DNA of 64,000 nt from Chaenocephalus aceratus (Eukaryota > Chordata > Actinopteri > Perciformes > Channichthyidae), in the NCBI GenBank assembly GCA_023974075.1, contig CM043791.1, positions 18,802,299 through 18,866,298 on the forward strand. The letters run 5' to 3'. A program made the position numbers and the translations under genes. Every line of letters starts with the position of its first letter. Position 1 is the first letter of the stretch. The notes beneath the pieces were generated by a model, which did not search any database, was not told where the DNA came from, and worked only from the letters and a program-made list of their open reading frames with translations. Below are positions 44,901 to 59,400 of the stretch, in pieces.

Positions 44901-47900
44901 GTGTGTGGTATATTTCAATGAGCCTGTATGTGACATAAAAAGGGAAACCAAATCTGAACGGCTTTTTGAATTGTATGATTAGGTACAAAACCTTACCTAT
45001 ATTCTTGTTTCAAAGTGTGTGGGTTGGTAGACAATCCAGATTCCCAAACTCTAAATGAATCCAATCATTGTGAAAGTAACATTGATATCTAATTCTGTAA
45101 TTTTGTCATGTTCACTCAAACGCAGAGGATCCGACAAAAGGTACGTTAATGTTCTCTGCAGGCTGCATGTCTCTACAGTGTCTTTTTCAATGCAAACATT
45201 TTTTCTTCACATTGCTTTACTGTGTGCCTTTCATTGCAGGACAACACACAGTTGGTTTCAGCCAGTCCAGTCTGATCCATCTGGTGGGCCCTTCTGACTG
45301 CACCATACATAACTACGTTCATGGTGGTGAGTCAAACTGTTTCTTTAACTCGAAGGTTGAGCAAGCTTTGTCTGAGGGATTTGTGGGAAACAACACTAAA
45401 TTGTTCAAGCGTATTAATAACCTTTCCAAAAAAACTGATAACGCTTTGAGATTCCTTTACAACATGTTTAAACAAGCTAAATTATTGAGATGAAATGGGT
45501 CAGGTACCAGTCCCATTTGATCACTTTCCTGTGTGTTGGATATGCAAGACAACATTTCAAATGTATCTACTGATGATTCCGTTTTTTTTAACAACTAATA
45601 ACATTATCCCAAATTGCATCCTAGTATAAGTCTGAAAATATTGATAAATCCCGAAACCATTTTTCATTCTTGATGTAGCCAACTCTGGGAGTTATAAATA
45701 TTATCTTAGATATTTGACACAATCTGTCTTGGAGAACTCATTCTCAATCCTTACTTAAAATAAGATTGTGATTTGAATATGACTCCAGGAAACAAGCTGA
45801 CCTTATTCTAAAGTAAAATAAAAGAGAGTTGTCAAACATGTATCTTCTATAAGTTTTCTTTTGTTGTTTGTTGTACAGTAAATGGTTTCCCCCAGAGAAA
45901 AGTGCAAGTCTACATTTAACTTTTCTTTGTAGAGGTCGCAGATTGACCAACCTTTTGTATCTTTTAGTGAGAGAATTCACTACAGGATCGTATAAACTGT
46001 GATGTCTATGCAGGGAAACCACATACAGTGGGGCAAAAAAAGTATTTAGTCAGCCACCAATTGTGCAAGTTCTCCCACTTAAAAAGATGAGAGAGGCCTG
46101 TAATTTTCATCCTAGGTATACCTCAACTATGAGAGACAAAATGAGAAAAAAAAAATCCAGAAAATCACATTGTCTGATTTTTAAAGAATTTATTTGCAAA
46201 TTATGGTGGAAAATAAGTATTTGGTCAATTACTAAAGTTCATCTCAATACTTTGTTATACCCTTTGTTGGCAATGACAGAGGTCAAACGTTTTCTGTAAG
46301 TCTTCACAAGGTTTTCACACACTGTTGCTGGTATTTTGGCCCATTCCTCCATGCAGATCTCCTCTAGAGCAGTGATGTTTTGGGGCTGTTGCTGGGCAAC
46401 ACGGACTTTCAACTCCCTCCAAAGATTTTCTATGGGGTTGAGATCTGGAGACTGGCTAGGCCACTCCAGGACCTTGAAATGCTTCTTACGAAGCCACTCC
46501 TTCGTTTCTCGGGCGGTGTGTTTGGGATCATTGTCATGCTGAAAGACCCAGCCACGTTTCATCTTCAATGCCCTTGCTGATAGAAGGAGGTTGTCACTCA
46601 AAGTCTCACAATACATGGCCCCATTCATTCTTTCCTTTACACGGATCAGTCGTCCCGGTCCCTTTGCAGAAAAACAGCCCCAAAGCCTGATGTTTCCACC
46701 CCCATGTTTCACAGTAGGTATGGTGTTCTTTGGATGCAACTCAGCATTCTTTCTCCTCCAAACACGTCTAGTTGAGTTTTTACCAAAAAGTTCTATTTTG
46801 GTTTCATCTGACCATATGACATTCTCCCAATCCTCTTCTGGATCATCTAAATGTTCTCTAGCAAACTTCAGACGGGCCTGGACATGTACTGGCTTAAGCA
46901 GGGGGACACGTCTGGCACTGCAGGATTTGAGTCCCTGGCGGCGTAGTGTGTCACTGATGGTAGCCTTTGTTACTTTGGTCCCAGCTCTCTGCAGGTCATT
47001 GACTCGGTCCCCCTGTGTGGTTCTGGGATTTTTGCTCACCGTTCTTGTGATCATTTTGACCCCACGGGGTGAGATCTTGCGTGGAGCCCCAGATCGAGGG
47101 AGATTATCAGTGGTCTTGTATGTCTTCAATTTTCTAATAATTGCTCCCACAGTTGATTTCTTCACACCAAGCTGCTTACCTATTGCAGATTCAGTCTTCC
47201 CAGCCTGGTGCAGGTCTACAATTTTGTTTCTGGTGTCCTTTGACAGCTCTTTGGTCTTGGCCATAGTGGAGTTTGTAGGTGACCAAATACTTATTTTACT
47301 GAGGAATTAACCAATTAATTCATTAAAGATCCTACAATGTGATTTCCTGGATTCTTTCCCCCCATGCTGTCTCTCATAGTTAAAGTGTACCTAGGATGAA
47401 AATTACAGGCCTTTCATCTTTTTAAGTGGGAGAACTTGCACAATTGGTGGCTGACTACTACTAATACTACTAATAATACTTTTTTGCCGCACTGTACATG
47501 TGTGTGTCCCATACAGCTGATGCTGCTTCAACCACCTGAACATGTAAATGTTTCACAGCTATGTTTGTAGTTCAAAGGGAGGATTCAAATCAGTTTCATA
47601 TTCCTTTGCAGATCAATGCAAATTCAAAAGTTGCTTTGAGTTTTATTCAGGGTTCAAATGTACAAAATGTGTGATTGATTCAGTCCTATGAGCTGCTGAC
47701 AAGCCATTTCAGAGCCCAGTGTTCTCAAGTCGCCCTCTGCCACTTATTCTCCAGTATCTGTCAGATTTCTTTGTCACTCGCATACATGTGGAACAAAGAG
47801 CTCATGAGCAGCGTTATGCTGTTTGGTATTCAAGGCAGGAACACATCTGACCATACACGTCCTCGGTACAGTATGGAAACACTGCAGGGGAGAGGATGAA

Positions 47901-50040
47901 ACACAGACAGCAGAGAACATGTATGAAAAATATTAAAAGCAGAAATAGAGAGATTCAATGAAGAGAAATATACGTAGAATGACAGTTGAGGAAAGATGGA
48001 TATCAGAGTAGGATGGCATGATGTAACCTTTCGCATCCACAATGCAGTGCACGTTTTTACAATATCTTCATTTTGTTCATCTATTCCACTTTGAACGGTT
48101 TGCTTATGATTGCAGACAGGTTTTATAGCCCTGGGCATTAACCCCCAGTATGAACGTTGGTACAGCGTGTCCCTTGGCAACACAGCGGAGGTACAGAAAA
48201 AGAAATACTGCTGAATTTAATCCAAAGTGAAATGTCCTTAATGTAGAATGTTGTAGCTCTAAGTACTTATGTTCTCCTAACTGAATGAATGACTGAATTG
48301 TTTTAGTTAATACATGTCTCAGTGAGTGAGTGATTGTTGTGTGTGTGTGTGTGTGTGGTGTGTATCCGGATTTGACGATTTAGCAACCCCTAACCAAAGA
48401 AAATGTTTATCTGATGTCCAAAACAACACTCAATTGAAACCATAATGGCTGCAGCTGTAACAAATCCTACATTTTATCGGCACATAACGGATGCTTTTTA
48501 TCCATCGAGGTGAATTGTTTATGGCAGACTATTCCTGCCTCGTTCTGTCATTTCTATTGAGGTCAGATACTTAAAGAGGCCATCAGAGAGACACCCGATA
48601 GTGAGGAAGACAAACAGAAGAGAGACGTTGAAAGACAGCAGGTTGGGAGGAGGACGGGACGGCTAAGAGTCGCACGTGTCATGGTTGCCTTTTTAATTTG
48701 GCAAGCTCTCTGATAAATCTGTCCAATTAAAAAAACTAATGTGGAACAAGCATGCAGGTCATTTAGAATACACACACACACACACACACACACACCGCCG
48801 CTCTCTGTACATGCCATTGCTCATTAAGCAATGTTCCCTGTTGTTCCCTGCTGCTGCGTTCACTACACTTATTTTGTTTACATAACCGAGTCAGGTCAGG
48901 CAGCCAGGGTGCTTGCTCTCGCTGACTCTTACTCTGTATGACTCTCTCTCGCTCCCCCTTCTCTATATACTCTTGTTGGAGAAAAGCAAACTGACTTCTA
49001 CATGGCAATGCCAGGCTATTCACTCTTACTGTATGTGTCTGTGTCTGTCTGTGGTGTGAAATGTGGCCTACCTAACTCAAGCCTAAGGAGACACATGCAG
49101 ACACATGAACCTTCAAGAAAAAACACATGCATGTTGATGTTGTAAACAAGGTATTATGCACCCTGCAAACAATTCTTAATACTTTTATTATAAAGCACCA
49201 TCTCTTTATGTCCAATTCATTATTTTGAGGAATAATCCTTGCTGACTGACTGCAGATTGTAAGAGCAGAGCTAAAATGTGACACCACATCCATCCAGGCA
49301 GCGATTTAAAAATGATGCCACTGACTCTAGTGCAGGCTAATTCAATTGTGTGAATGTGACACCATCAACTGTATTTCCATGCATGTTGTGTAGGCATCAC
49401 ATTCCTCATTTAAGTTCAGCCTAGTTTGCCAAGAATTTGGAAGATATTCATGAACAGTTTTCATTGAAACAACTTCTCTATGTAAGAAATAGTCCCAATG
49501 AAAACATATCTACAGTACGGTCAGAAGATCCAGAGTAACTGGACAAGTATGGAATCACCTGACATAACTTTTGACTTGACCAAAGAAAACATACCTTAGG
49601 TCAAGGATCTTTGGGGCCAACTTGAGTCACATTTAAGATCAAAACTAAGTGAAGGTCTAGATACCACCAGGAGTGAGTGAGAAGATTAGTTGTGATCTGT
49701 AGTTTTGATGTGACAGGGGAATGGGTGACATTGTAAAGTCAACATTTATCAATTGATAAAACATTCATACTCACACATGGCTGGGGCATGGCAGTTGCAA
49801 AGGAGAATAGCCTACAAAGAAACATTTCTGATAAATTCCCAAGATGTTTGGGATGCCAGATGTTAAGGGGGAAGCCCTGCAACTGTACAGCTGCTCCTCA
49901 AATGGTCGGCACCTGGATATGTAATGAAAAGCAGGGAAACTATTGAAATGCTGGAAAACATTAAAGAGTCAGAAACTCAAACCCAATGCACATTAACAGA
50001 TATTCCTTCTCCTTTGTTGCCTTTTCTTTACCATCATTAT

Positions 50041-50103
<63 letters not shown>

Positions 50104-50436
50104 CCTACATACTCTTATACTTCATGTTCCAAGTAAGTGTGTACTACCTGTTCCATGGAAACAGCAGTTGATTGCCAGAGGTGCAGTGTGATTAAAACAA
50201 ATGTGTGGACCTAAGATTTGACGTTTAAGATTTTATATTCTTTAGATTTTAGACTTTTATCTGTGCCTGAATTATTACCTACTAGTGGACAGTTTGCATT
50301 TGATCTTTATTCATGTCAACACTTTATTTCACTTTCTCTTTTTACCCTGCATGTATACTAACGGCGGGTTTGTGTACGAGTTACAGGGTGAAATATCAAT
50401 GTCTGGCCATACAGTTGTTGGTGTGCAAAGATTGAA

Positions 50437-50491
<55 letters not shown>

Positions 50492-53400
50492 ACCATGGGC
50501 GTAGGAAGGACAATTTGGACGTTTGGACGTTTTTTTTGGACGTTTGGACAATTTGGGCGTGGGTGGGACAATTTGACAGGGGGTGTGGGCGGGTGGTGGA
50601 ACTCACCTCCTCTAGGGGGGTCCGGGGACATGCTCCTCCGGGACGATTTTTTAAATGTTGAAGTTAAAAGCATCAATCTGGTGCACTTTGAGAGCAAAGT
50701 TAGGAGATTTTAAACTGTATTTTTGTGTTACTGTCCTATATTATGAGTTGGAATTATTTCATATTCTTTTATTTTGTATAACTATTATGATCATATAAAG
50801 GTGTACCTTGGAAATACTTATTTACATAAATGATTACCAAACCGTTTGAGACCCACTACTTAGACTAAAGTGAACTATCTAAACACTCTTTGCCTCACTG
50901 AGCTGTAGTTATCAGCCTCTCAGTCTGACAGGAGACGACTCTCCCTCCATCTCTTTAATAACAGCACCTTATATCCGGGTGCTAGTGGAGCACGCTCGTG
51001 AACTGTCTCGCAGCGTGGAAACTGTGGCGTGCATCATTTTACAACTAAAGACACAGCAACACAAAAAACGCAGCATGTGTACGTCTCATGTGTACGGCTC
51101 TGAGAATCTGCCTTGGTACAAAGTAGCAGTGAAAACATGGTACAGAGTTTCATTGATTTGGGCATTCTCTCAATAAGCAAGTGGAATGGATTTGATAATG
51201 AAGCACTGACACAGCGCTCTATAAAGAGCGGAGAGTGGATAGAATTCGATTCACGGACTTTCTGCATAGTAAAATTGTGGGGGGGGGTCTAAACTAATCA
51301 TTTTAAAAGGTGGGGGGGACTTGTCCCACCCTCATATAATGGCTGCGACGCCCATGTGTGAGACAGAATTGAGACAGGGACTGCCCGGAAACAGGAACAC
51401 ATCCATCACTGTGGCTCTACATTATCTGTCCTCTGCCGTGATCTATGCTCTGTGGGTATATAAACATGCCACTGCCTGAGACAGAGGAATTCAGAGAGAC
51501 AGGGATATGTCCACTGGAGCTTGACCTTTGTGAGGAGAGTGTTTGAATGTGTGTGTGTGTGTGGGGGGGGGGGGGGGTTGCTTCCTCTGTCCCCACTTCT
51601 GGTCGTTTCTCCACCAAAACCAATATTGATTCAGAAATAAATTACTGAATCAGCTGCACTGGTGGAGAAAGACTCAGTAGAAGAGTATTTATATGCATTT
51701 TATGTACATGTCTAATATCTGAATGTTAACAGCTGGACAGAGGACACTTTAAGAGAGACATACCATGATTTTGAAAGTAATGGGTACCGACCCAATTCAC
51801 ATTACCTTGTCTGATCCCAGTATTACTCAGTGAACCCACAGGATATTCAACACAAAATAAAGCAGATAGTACAATTAGGTGATACCCAGTTAAATATATA
51901 TATGTTGATGTTTTCATCCCAGCAGCATGTAAACAAGGAATTGCACATAATGTGAAAATTAAAAAGAGAAGAAAATAAACTAATATAAACATTAAATAGA
52001 AAATAAAACGGAACTGAAAAGTAAAATATATACATATTGACAAAAATATATCTGAATACCATCAGTCAAACATTCCCTATGAAGGGCCAAATTACAGCTT
52101 AGAAAATGTAGGTAGGATATTATTTACTTTAAGTGTGCAAAAAAACTGAAAAATAAATATGAATGAACCAGGTATAGTCAGACGAAAATATATACACATT
52201 ACAAATAATGATGGTTGTTGAAGGGATATAGAGTCCAGTTATCAAGGCAACATAAGAAACTATGAAGCTGTGAGTTCTACAAGGTTCTACTCGGGGAAGT
52301 AATTTGCAGGAGCCAATTAACTTTGCCATCACAGAGGTGCATTCTTATCTGAACACTATCTAACAAAATGTCCATTTCAGAAATCATATCTCAGCGATCT
52401 TGCCAGGCCTGTGGTGCACATGGAGCTTACAGTTTAACACTTAACATGACAGCGCTTATGTCCCACACTAATATACAGTATAAAGGTGTGTTTGGTAAAA
52501 GTTACCCACAGCTGCAATGGTGAAGTAAACAAAAAAACATGCAGCTTATGGGACCTTCTCAAAGGATGTGGGCGGGTTGCTGCGTGACGGTGCTGTTAAC
52601 CGGAGCGGTTTCTATAGTAACAGCTCATTAGGAGGCAGTTTGAGCCGTTTGATACTGTCCATGATTAAAGCTCTTGTTGGGGAAGGGATTAGAAGGACAG
52701 AAAGCGATGGGGAATTGTCAGTTGTGGGTTGAAGGCACCGGGCATAACAAGAAAGCGAGGGATGAGATAGAAAGATAGAAGGGGTATGTTTAGGAAGTGG
52801 TGAGAGAATATGCAAGAGAGGCTGAGGTCACGCATGCTTCGCTGTGCATATCTCTCGGTCTCACACATTCATCACTGGGTGCCCTTCGCCGAGTGCTGTG
52901 ACTGAGCTGGTTCTAATTAAAAATGCTTGAAGTTGGGTGACAGGGTAGACGGGCGACTAGAGCTGCCCTGAAGACCCCGCTCATTGTTCTCGCGTCTGTT
53001 GCCGTTGGACAGCATTGTGAGCAATGATTTGGGAAAATGGTCAGAAGAAATCTGATCACAGAGGTATTCTGCCCCGTGGCAAACTGGGCTGCACTCGGGA
53101 CTTGGTTACTAATTGCCATATTTCCCCCATTTGGAGTGAGCTGTCTTTCCTCTTCACACACCACCCCCCACCCCCCAACTCTGCCTTTCGTGTTCCCACC
53201 CCTCGGCAAAGGGAGAGAGTCATAGTGTGCCATGTCACCCTGTGAATGTGTAACGTCGAGGCCCAGGGCTGTGTTGGCCTCGCTTGTCCTCGTTTTCAGT
53301 CTCACATTGAGCCTTATATTCAACCTTTTACATGGACTGTACAAGGAGAGGTTTTTTTTGGTTGTTGCAGGAGTTGCATTAACAGTTCGTATGATAGTAG

Positions 53401-56400
53401 TGATTAGTGAAGACAAGCATCTTTGATACACAAGGACAGCTCAGTGCTTTATTTGGCTCCACTTCCTGGTCATAGGTCTCTAGTGCAACAGATACTACTC
53501 CTCTTGGTAGAAATGAATAATTTGTGTCCACATGAGGCAATATAGCACATGAGACATGGGGGCAGCAATACACCCTTGTATGCTTTGTATGTCAAGGTCA
53601 GAAGCAGACTGTGAACAAACAACTTCAATACAGTATTTTTTTAACTACCTGCTTTTATGCCATAAAACATGATGATGTAACTTCTTCACCTTCTATTGTG
53701 CAAAATCATAATTATCAAGCAGATAATGGCTGCTGGATGATGATGTCTGATCTGCCCCATAATGGACGTTCTTTTTAATATTTCCAGTAAACACAAAAGT
53801 ATGCAGGCACTAGCCTACCTGGGCTACACAAATGTGTGGTTAAAAAGCCTACCATAAAAAGAGCTCTAATATAGGAAGATCATAAAATTTAATGTTACAT
53901 TTTTAACCGATATGGTCAGTAGATGCATGGGTGGTACAATATGTAGACACCATTCATTGTTACTGAGACAATACTTAATTCGTAGGAAAAGAAGTGAAGA
54001 AGTTTTAGGAAAAATAAACCTTTGAGTTATTTAAAAAGTTCTTGCAATGATTTGGTACTTGAACCCAAAGTCTGTACAATTCAGACCTCTATGCACCAGA
54101 TTTTTCACTTTCAATTTCTCTTAAAAGCTTAATTAAATGTTAATGTTTTCTATATAAACTGAATGAATGTTAATGAACAATGTGAGAATCGCTGTAGCCT
54201 CTTCCCACAAGTGTGTGGTGAGGAGAAATAAACTACAATTCCACAAATGTAGAGAATGAAGTGACCGTGTATATTTGCCCTCTCAGCTCTTCCATCAGAA
54301 CTATACAACAGTATTTCCAACACCCAAACTCCCAGCTTTTAGCTCTCAAGCTACTTTTAGTAGCGAAAGTCTCTATGGGTGTGTGTAAAAGTGAAGAACA
54401 TGAGCAAACTGGGGTAATTATCCCCCCACACTCACTAGTCTCATTTACAAGGCATCTGGAAGATCTGTTAGCATCGGGAGCTGGGGGAACAAGGGCAACG
54501 GGAGCCCACTCTCGCTGCTCCACTGAGTCTCAAAGTCCATCTGAAATTCGCAGTCCAATCCACAAATAACTAGTCTGCAGTACATTTCTATTCCTGTCAT
54601 GTCATAAGACGATATTCTTGACTTTTCCAGTCTAGCTATTTAGACATTAGCATTCACTTCATACCAAAAGCATGCTGAGCAGAGCTTTTTTCTCCGTCCC
54701 TTAAGATTCCTTTATTCACCCCAAATGGACCTTCTAGAATATTTTCATTCTGATAAGAGCCCGTATGCTATTACTGTTGACTTAAGAATACACAAGTGTA
54801 ATGTAATTCTTACCCTTCGATATTTCCAAATTGACGATGAAATGAGACAAGGTCTCAATTTGTTTCAAAGATTATTATCATCAGTGATTATCAGCTTGAT
54901 CCACGTCTGCTGCTACCAGGATAACATGAGATAGTAACCAAAACAGAGATATTTGTGCGGGAAAAAGCAACAGCAATTTATTGTGTATGGCAGCTGTTCT
55001 GCTTCAGTAAGTTCATCTGAATGTTAATTCTTACAATTGCATTGTTTAAAGCTATATATATATATATATATATATACTGTTATGGACGTAACTGGGACAG
55101 TAGCTAAGTTTATTATATTTTTGGACGGCTTCCAGAGTTGAAAAGGTACTGGACCATATCAGTGCCACGAGAAGCCGACAGTTCGATTTAATAGTAGCAA
55201 TAGGGAACCAGGCTTAATTATAAGGATGTGCAAGACCCCCCGTTGTAAGTGGGAATCCTGCTGCAGTCAACTTTTACTTTTTAAAGATCATTAAAGAAAT
55301 GGATATCCGATAACACTTTAAAATATTAATGTACATTTCCATAAGAGAGCATAATCTAAAATCTTACAGATTCACAGCATCGGTATCATTTATCTGGAGG
55401 TCGTGTCTGTCCACTAAGTACAAAACTAACTTTCTTTAACTCTTTTTTTTCTTCTTCACCAACTTCTGAGGAAAGTTGTTCACTAACTTTATTTACTTGA
55501 GTAACTAAATGTGTATTCTGCTGTTTAGTGCTGAGCAACTTTGGGTTTTTAGAAGTTTTTAAGTTGCGAACCCAAAAATCTCAACAATTTAAAATCTGTA
55601 GAGTCTAGGGGAACTGTAAGGGTAGTTGTGGGTTCATCACTATGTGCTAACCACTTTCACATGATGTTATCCTTTGTTAATTTAAAATATGAAGTGTAAT
55701 TGCTTTAATACTAAATGTATTATAGTACCCATTAGCTTGTCAATGTTCTCAAAGTTTAGAGCGATACGTTTTAAATCAACTGTTCGGTAAGGTAGGTTGC
55801 CTATGCATTTTTTGAAATGTTAAGATTCAGTTTAGCGTAATCCTAAATTTACATTCAATTTCCTCCTCTTGTCAGGTCGTGATCCGTCTCTGTTTAGTGT
55901 TACGTGCTCAGACACGACTATTCCATGGTTTGAATGGCAGCAGCCTGCTTTGCCTTGTACCCAGGGGAAATATTCAATCTTAGGTGATATCCCATCAATT
56001 TTCACAACATAGCAGAGATGGAAAAAAAACTTCTAAATGGGTTCGGCAAATCCTTCACAACAAGATTAAAGAAGTGAGGGATATATTTTCCATGCCCACA
56101 AATGTTTTAAGACTGACACTCAGCCACATCATCCACCTTTATCAGAGAGCGTTTTATTGGTGATACTTTCCCGATCAACAGGGTTTTAGTTTGAGTTAAA
56201 AATGATGGTGCCTTTTCATGTGATCGAGCAAAAGATGTGTCACTTGCAAATGTCTGAGTTTAACAACGTAAATCACAAATCAAAGTTAGAGCATCATTCC
56301 TTGTGTACTGTAAGACTATTTTCTATTTTGAAATGTAAGTGCATCCCCCCTTTACCCATGCCAAAGGTTTAGCTTGGAGAAAAGATTAAGTTGGATTTCC

Positions 56401-59400
56401 ACCTTCCTACATATCAGTATCCTCAGCTAAATGAAATGGAAGTGGTGCTCTGGCCATGCGGGAGAAGAGGATGTCAAAGTAATGGCATGTTTAATTCTTA
56501 ATCACTCAGCAGGCCCACTTTTACTGTGAATGCTGCATTTGGGAGCAAGCAGCACATTCTGTTTGTACTCCCACTCATTTGGCTGTCATAAATAGAGCCA
56601 CACAGTGCAGATGGTAGGAGACTTTAGGAGCCAAAAACAGCCATCAGCAAGCAGACTTATTGATTTTTCTGTAGCCTGAGAGATGCATAAAGTAACTCAA
56701 ACGGGAACGAGTGGGGGCAACTATAATGTTAAGTGGAGGTTCTGCATTTATCTGTAAATGAGCATTCTTGCACAAACACACACCCACACGCACGCACGCT
56801 CCGCACGCACGCACACACACGCACACACACACACACACACACACCACACACACACACACACACTTTCTCCGACATGAGAAACAGATGCCCCCCTCCTCTT
56901 ATTTTCTCCTCTACAGCCCACCCACTCTATACAAGATGTCCCACTTTCTTTGAGAAACCCACAAACAACCGTTTTATTTACACAAGCTGACATAGCTGTA
57001 TGTGTGTCACACAAAGACAAATGCATAAGTAGATTTGTTAATTCCCTCTGTGTCCACTTTGTAAGCTCTGCTCCTTTAAGGAAATACTGGCTTTCAATCC
57101 ATACTGTAATCTAAAACTTTGATTTTCTTCCCAAAGTGTTTCCTTGCCCTTGAGATCATTTGCAAGCTTTTAGTGTTTGAATTGGCAAAGTGCTCTGTAA
57201 GCGTTATGAAGATGGTTCATTTGATGCTCTCACATCTTAAATGTGATACTTCAACCAAAATGTATCTTTTTAGTATCACAAACGTGCCTCCTGTGGGTTT
57301 GAAAGGTGGCTGGTAGGAGTTTGTAGTTTGCTCTCTCACACGAAGAACATTCATTTCCTTCACAATGGATTTTATTCCAAGTATACATTATGAAACAACC
57401 ACGATATCTAGAGCACATGGTCGTTATTAGAAGACTTTTAATATAATGCAGCAACTTTCATGGAACAATTATCTTAGCTTATTCAGATGGACAGATGTGT
57501 TGAGGCTCTTGATCCCCTTCTACTACGTTATCTAGTGATTTGTATTTTTGTAGCTTTACACTTCTTGATTTTCTACCTTTTGGTATAATGTGTCAATTAA
57601 CAGCTAAATATACAGTTTTAACACAACAAACACAAACATCTTTCTCTGACACTACCCTGGTTTAAGGATATGTAACCCTCCAAATCATGTACGGCAATAA
57701 GTTGTGTTTCCACCTTTAATGATGTTGCTTTGTTTTTTTTCTTAACCATAAATGAAATGCACCCTCTTATAACGAAATTGCTAATAATGTAGTGTAATTT
57801 GTTCAGCCTCAGAGTGCTGTTGCTAATCAAGACCAGTTATGTGTTGTAGAGCTGCAGTTAGAAGCTACAACATTGTTATCATTTAGTTATTTAGTCCTCC
57901 TTAGTTAAATAAACAGTTAAATAATAATATGGTATAGGAAATATGAAGTTTGAATGTTGGATGAAAGTAAGGAAACTGATAAAAAAAAAATCAGGGATTG
58001 ATGGACTCTTTCCTGGTTGTACTTTGACACCAATTTATCAGGTGTTACTGGGCCTGGTAACAGCACATCATCCCCTTTAAAAAGAAAATGTGATGATTAT
58101 ATAATTTGTCTTAATATAAAATCAAAAAGAGTATTTCACATATTGAACTTTTCCTTTTAAGGAACCAGCGTTTCAGAGCCACACACTTTTTATATGCACG
58201 ACACACCAACCGTCTCCTTTCTGCTCGGGTAAAGCACCGTCATGCTTCTTCACATCTTCAGACTTTGCTTCCTGGAGAGGAATGTCATTATTCACACAGC
58301 TGCAAAAGGTCATTTGTAAGGGAAGTGTTTAAAAGATGGACTTTCAAACATGAGGACAAATTACTGATGCTGAGGACATTCTCTGTGGAGAAATACTGAA
58401 TGGACTATTCAGTATAAGTTGTAAACAGTGGACCAACATGCTATACTAATATAAAGAGGTGAACTGAAATGATTGTCCTTAACACAAACGTAACATAGAT
58501 TAAAGGCAGTTTATTGAACATTCATATAAGATCAGTCAATTATATTGAAACACTCATACCCAATCAACGGTGTACACTTGTGTATCGAAATGAGAAAACT
58601 TATGCTGAGAAAAAGACAAGAAGATTTGTCAATAACTTTGCTTCAGGTGGATAGTTTTTCTAATTGTATTAGGAATTCCATTAGCCTCAGGATCTCAGAA
58701 AACGATATACCTCCAAGTTATAAACTGCAACCTAAAAGGCTTGATCATTTGGACTGAAAGAGAGAGATTCTGATGTTTTACTGCTACTTTTCAATTTCAG
58801 AAGATGTACAAGTGCACAATCATAGCTTGAGGTCAGCTTAAGTTCATCATTTTACTTCAAAGAGCAGCTGACAAAGAAATCTCAACTCAAGTGGCCCTCA
58901 CTGGTTTTGTTCTGGGGCTTTGAAGATTCTCAAGATTCAAAGGTTTTATTGTCATATGCTGCATATGCTGTCACACTGCTGCAGTGTAGCTGTCGGCAAA
59001 TGAAAAGTCTCAAGTTCCTCCAACAATGTGACATACAGCATACTCAAAACATATACAAATAGTAATAATCCGTTTAACAAACAAATCAATAAAAAAATCA
59101 AACCTTTTTTTCTATTCTGTTGATTTGAACAAAACATACTTTGTGTTAAGGGAATATTTCATATTTCATATTCCCTTGTTTTTTACATAGTGAAGAGACT
59201 TTATCAAATCAAATAACAACACAAAATCTCTGGTATGTATCCCCTCTACATCTTACAAAAGCTAAACGTGTGTTTGTGTCTGGAACAGGTGTGACCATGA
59301 AGCTGATGGACGAGGTCGCCGGCATTGTGGCAGCTCGGCACTGCAGCACCAACATCGTCACGGCCTCTGTGGACGCCATCAACTTCCATCGCAAGATCAT

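Larger units (their letters stand above)
45327..59288 (+). other. acot7 intron 6
   Basis: 14 kb, the largest intron in view. It contains an intact Tc1-like transposon on the opposite strand, a hAT MITE, several microsatellites and a weak retroelement tail. 51600-55000 and 57000-58900 show nothing recognisable. Confidence 0.6.

Noticed and set aside
46591..47310. 239-codon frame on the + strand
   Set aside because: Antisense shadow of the intact Tc1 transposase.
48090..48195. Possible extra acot7 exon after TTGCAG near 48115
   Set aside because: Translation matches no ACOT7 segment, and exons 6 and 7 already join in phase with continuous protein sequence.
49500..49920. Possible old Tc1 relic (GGAATCACCT-type words)
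   Set aside because: No second inverted end or transposase fragment could be found.
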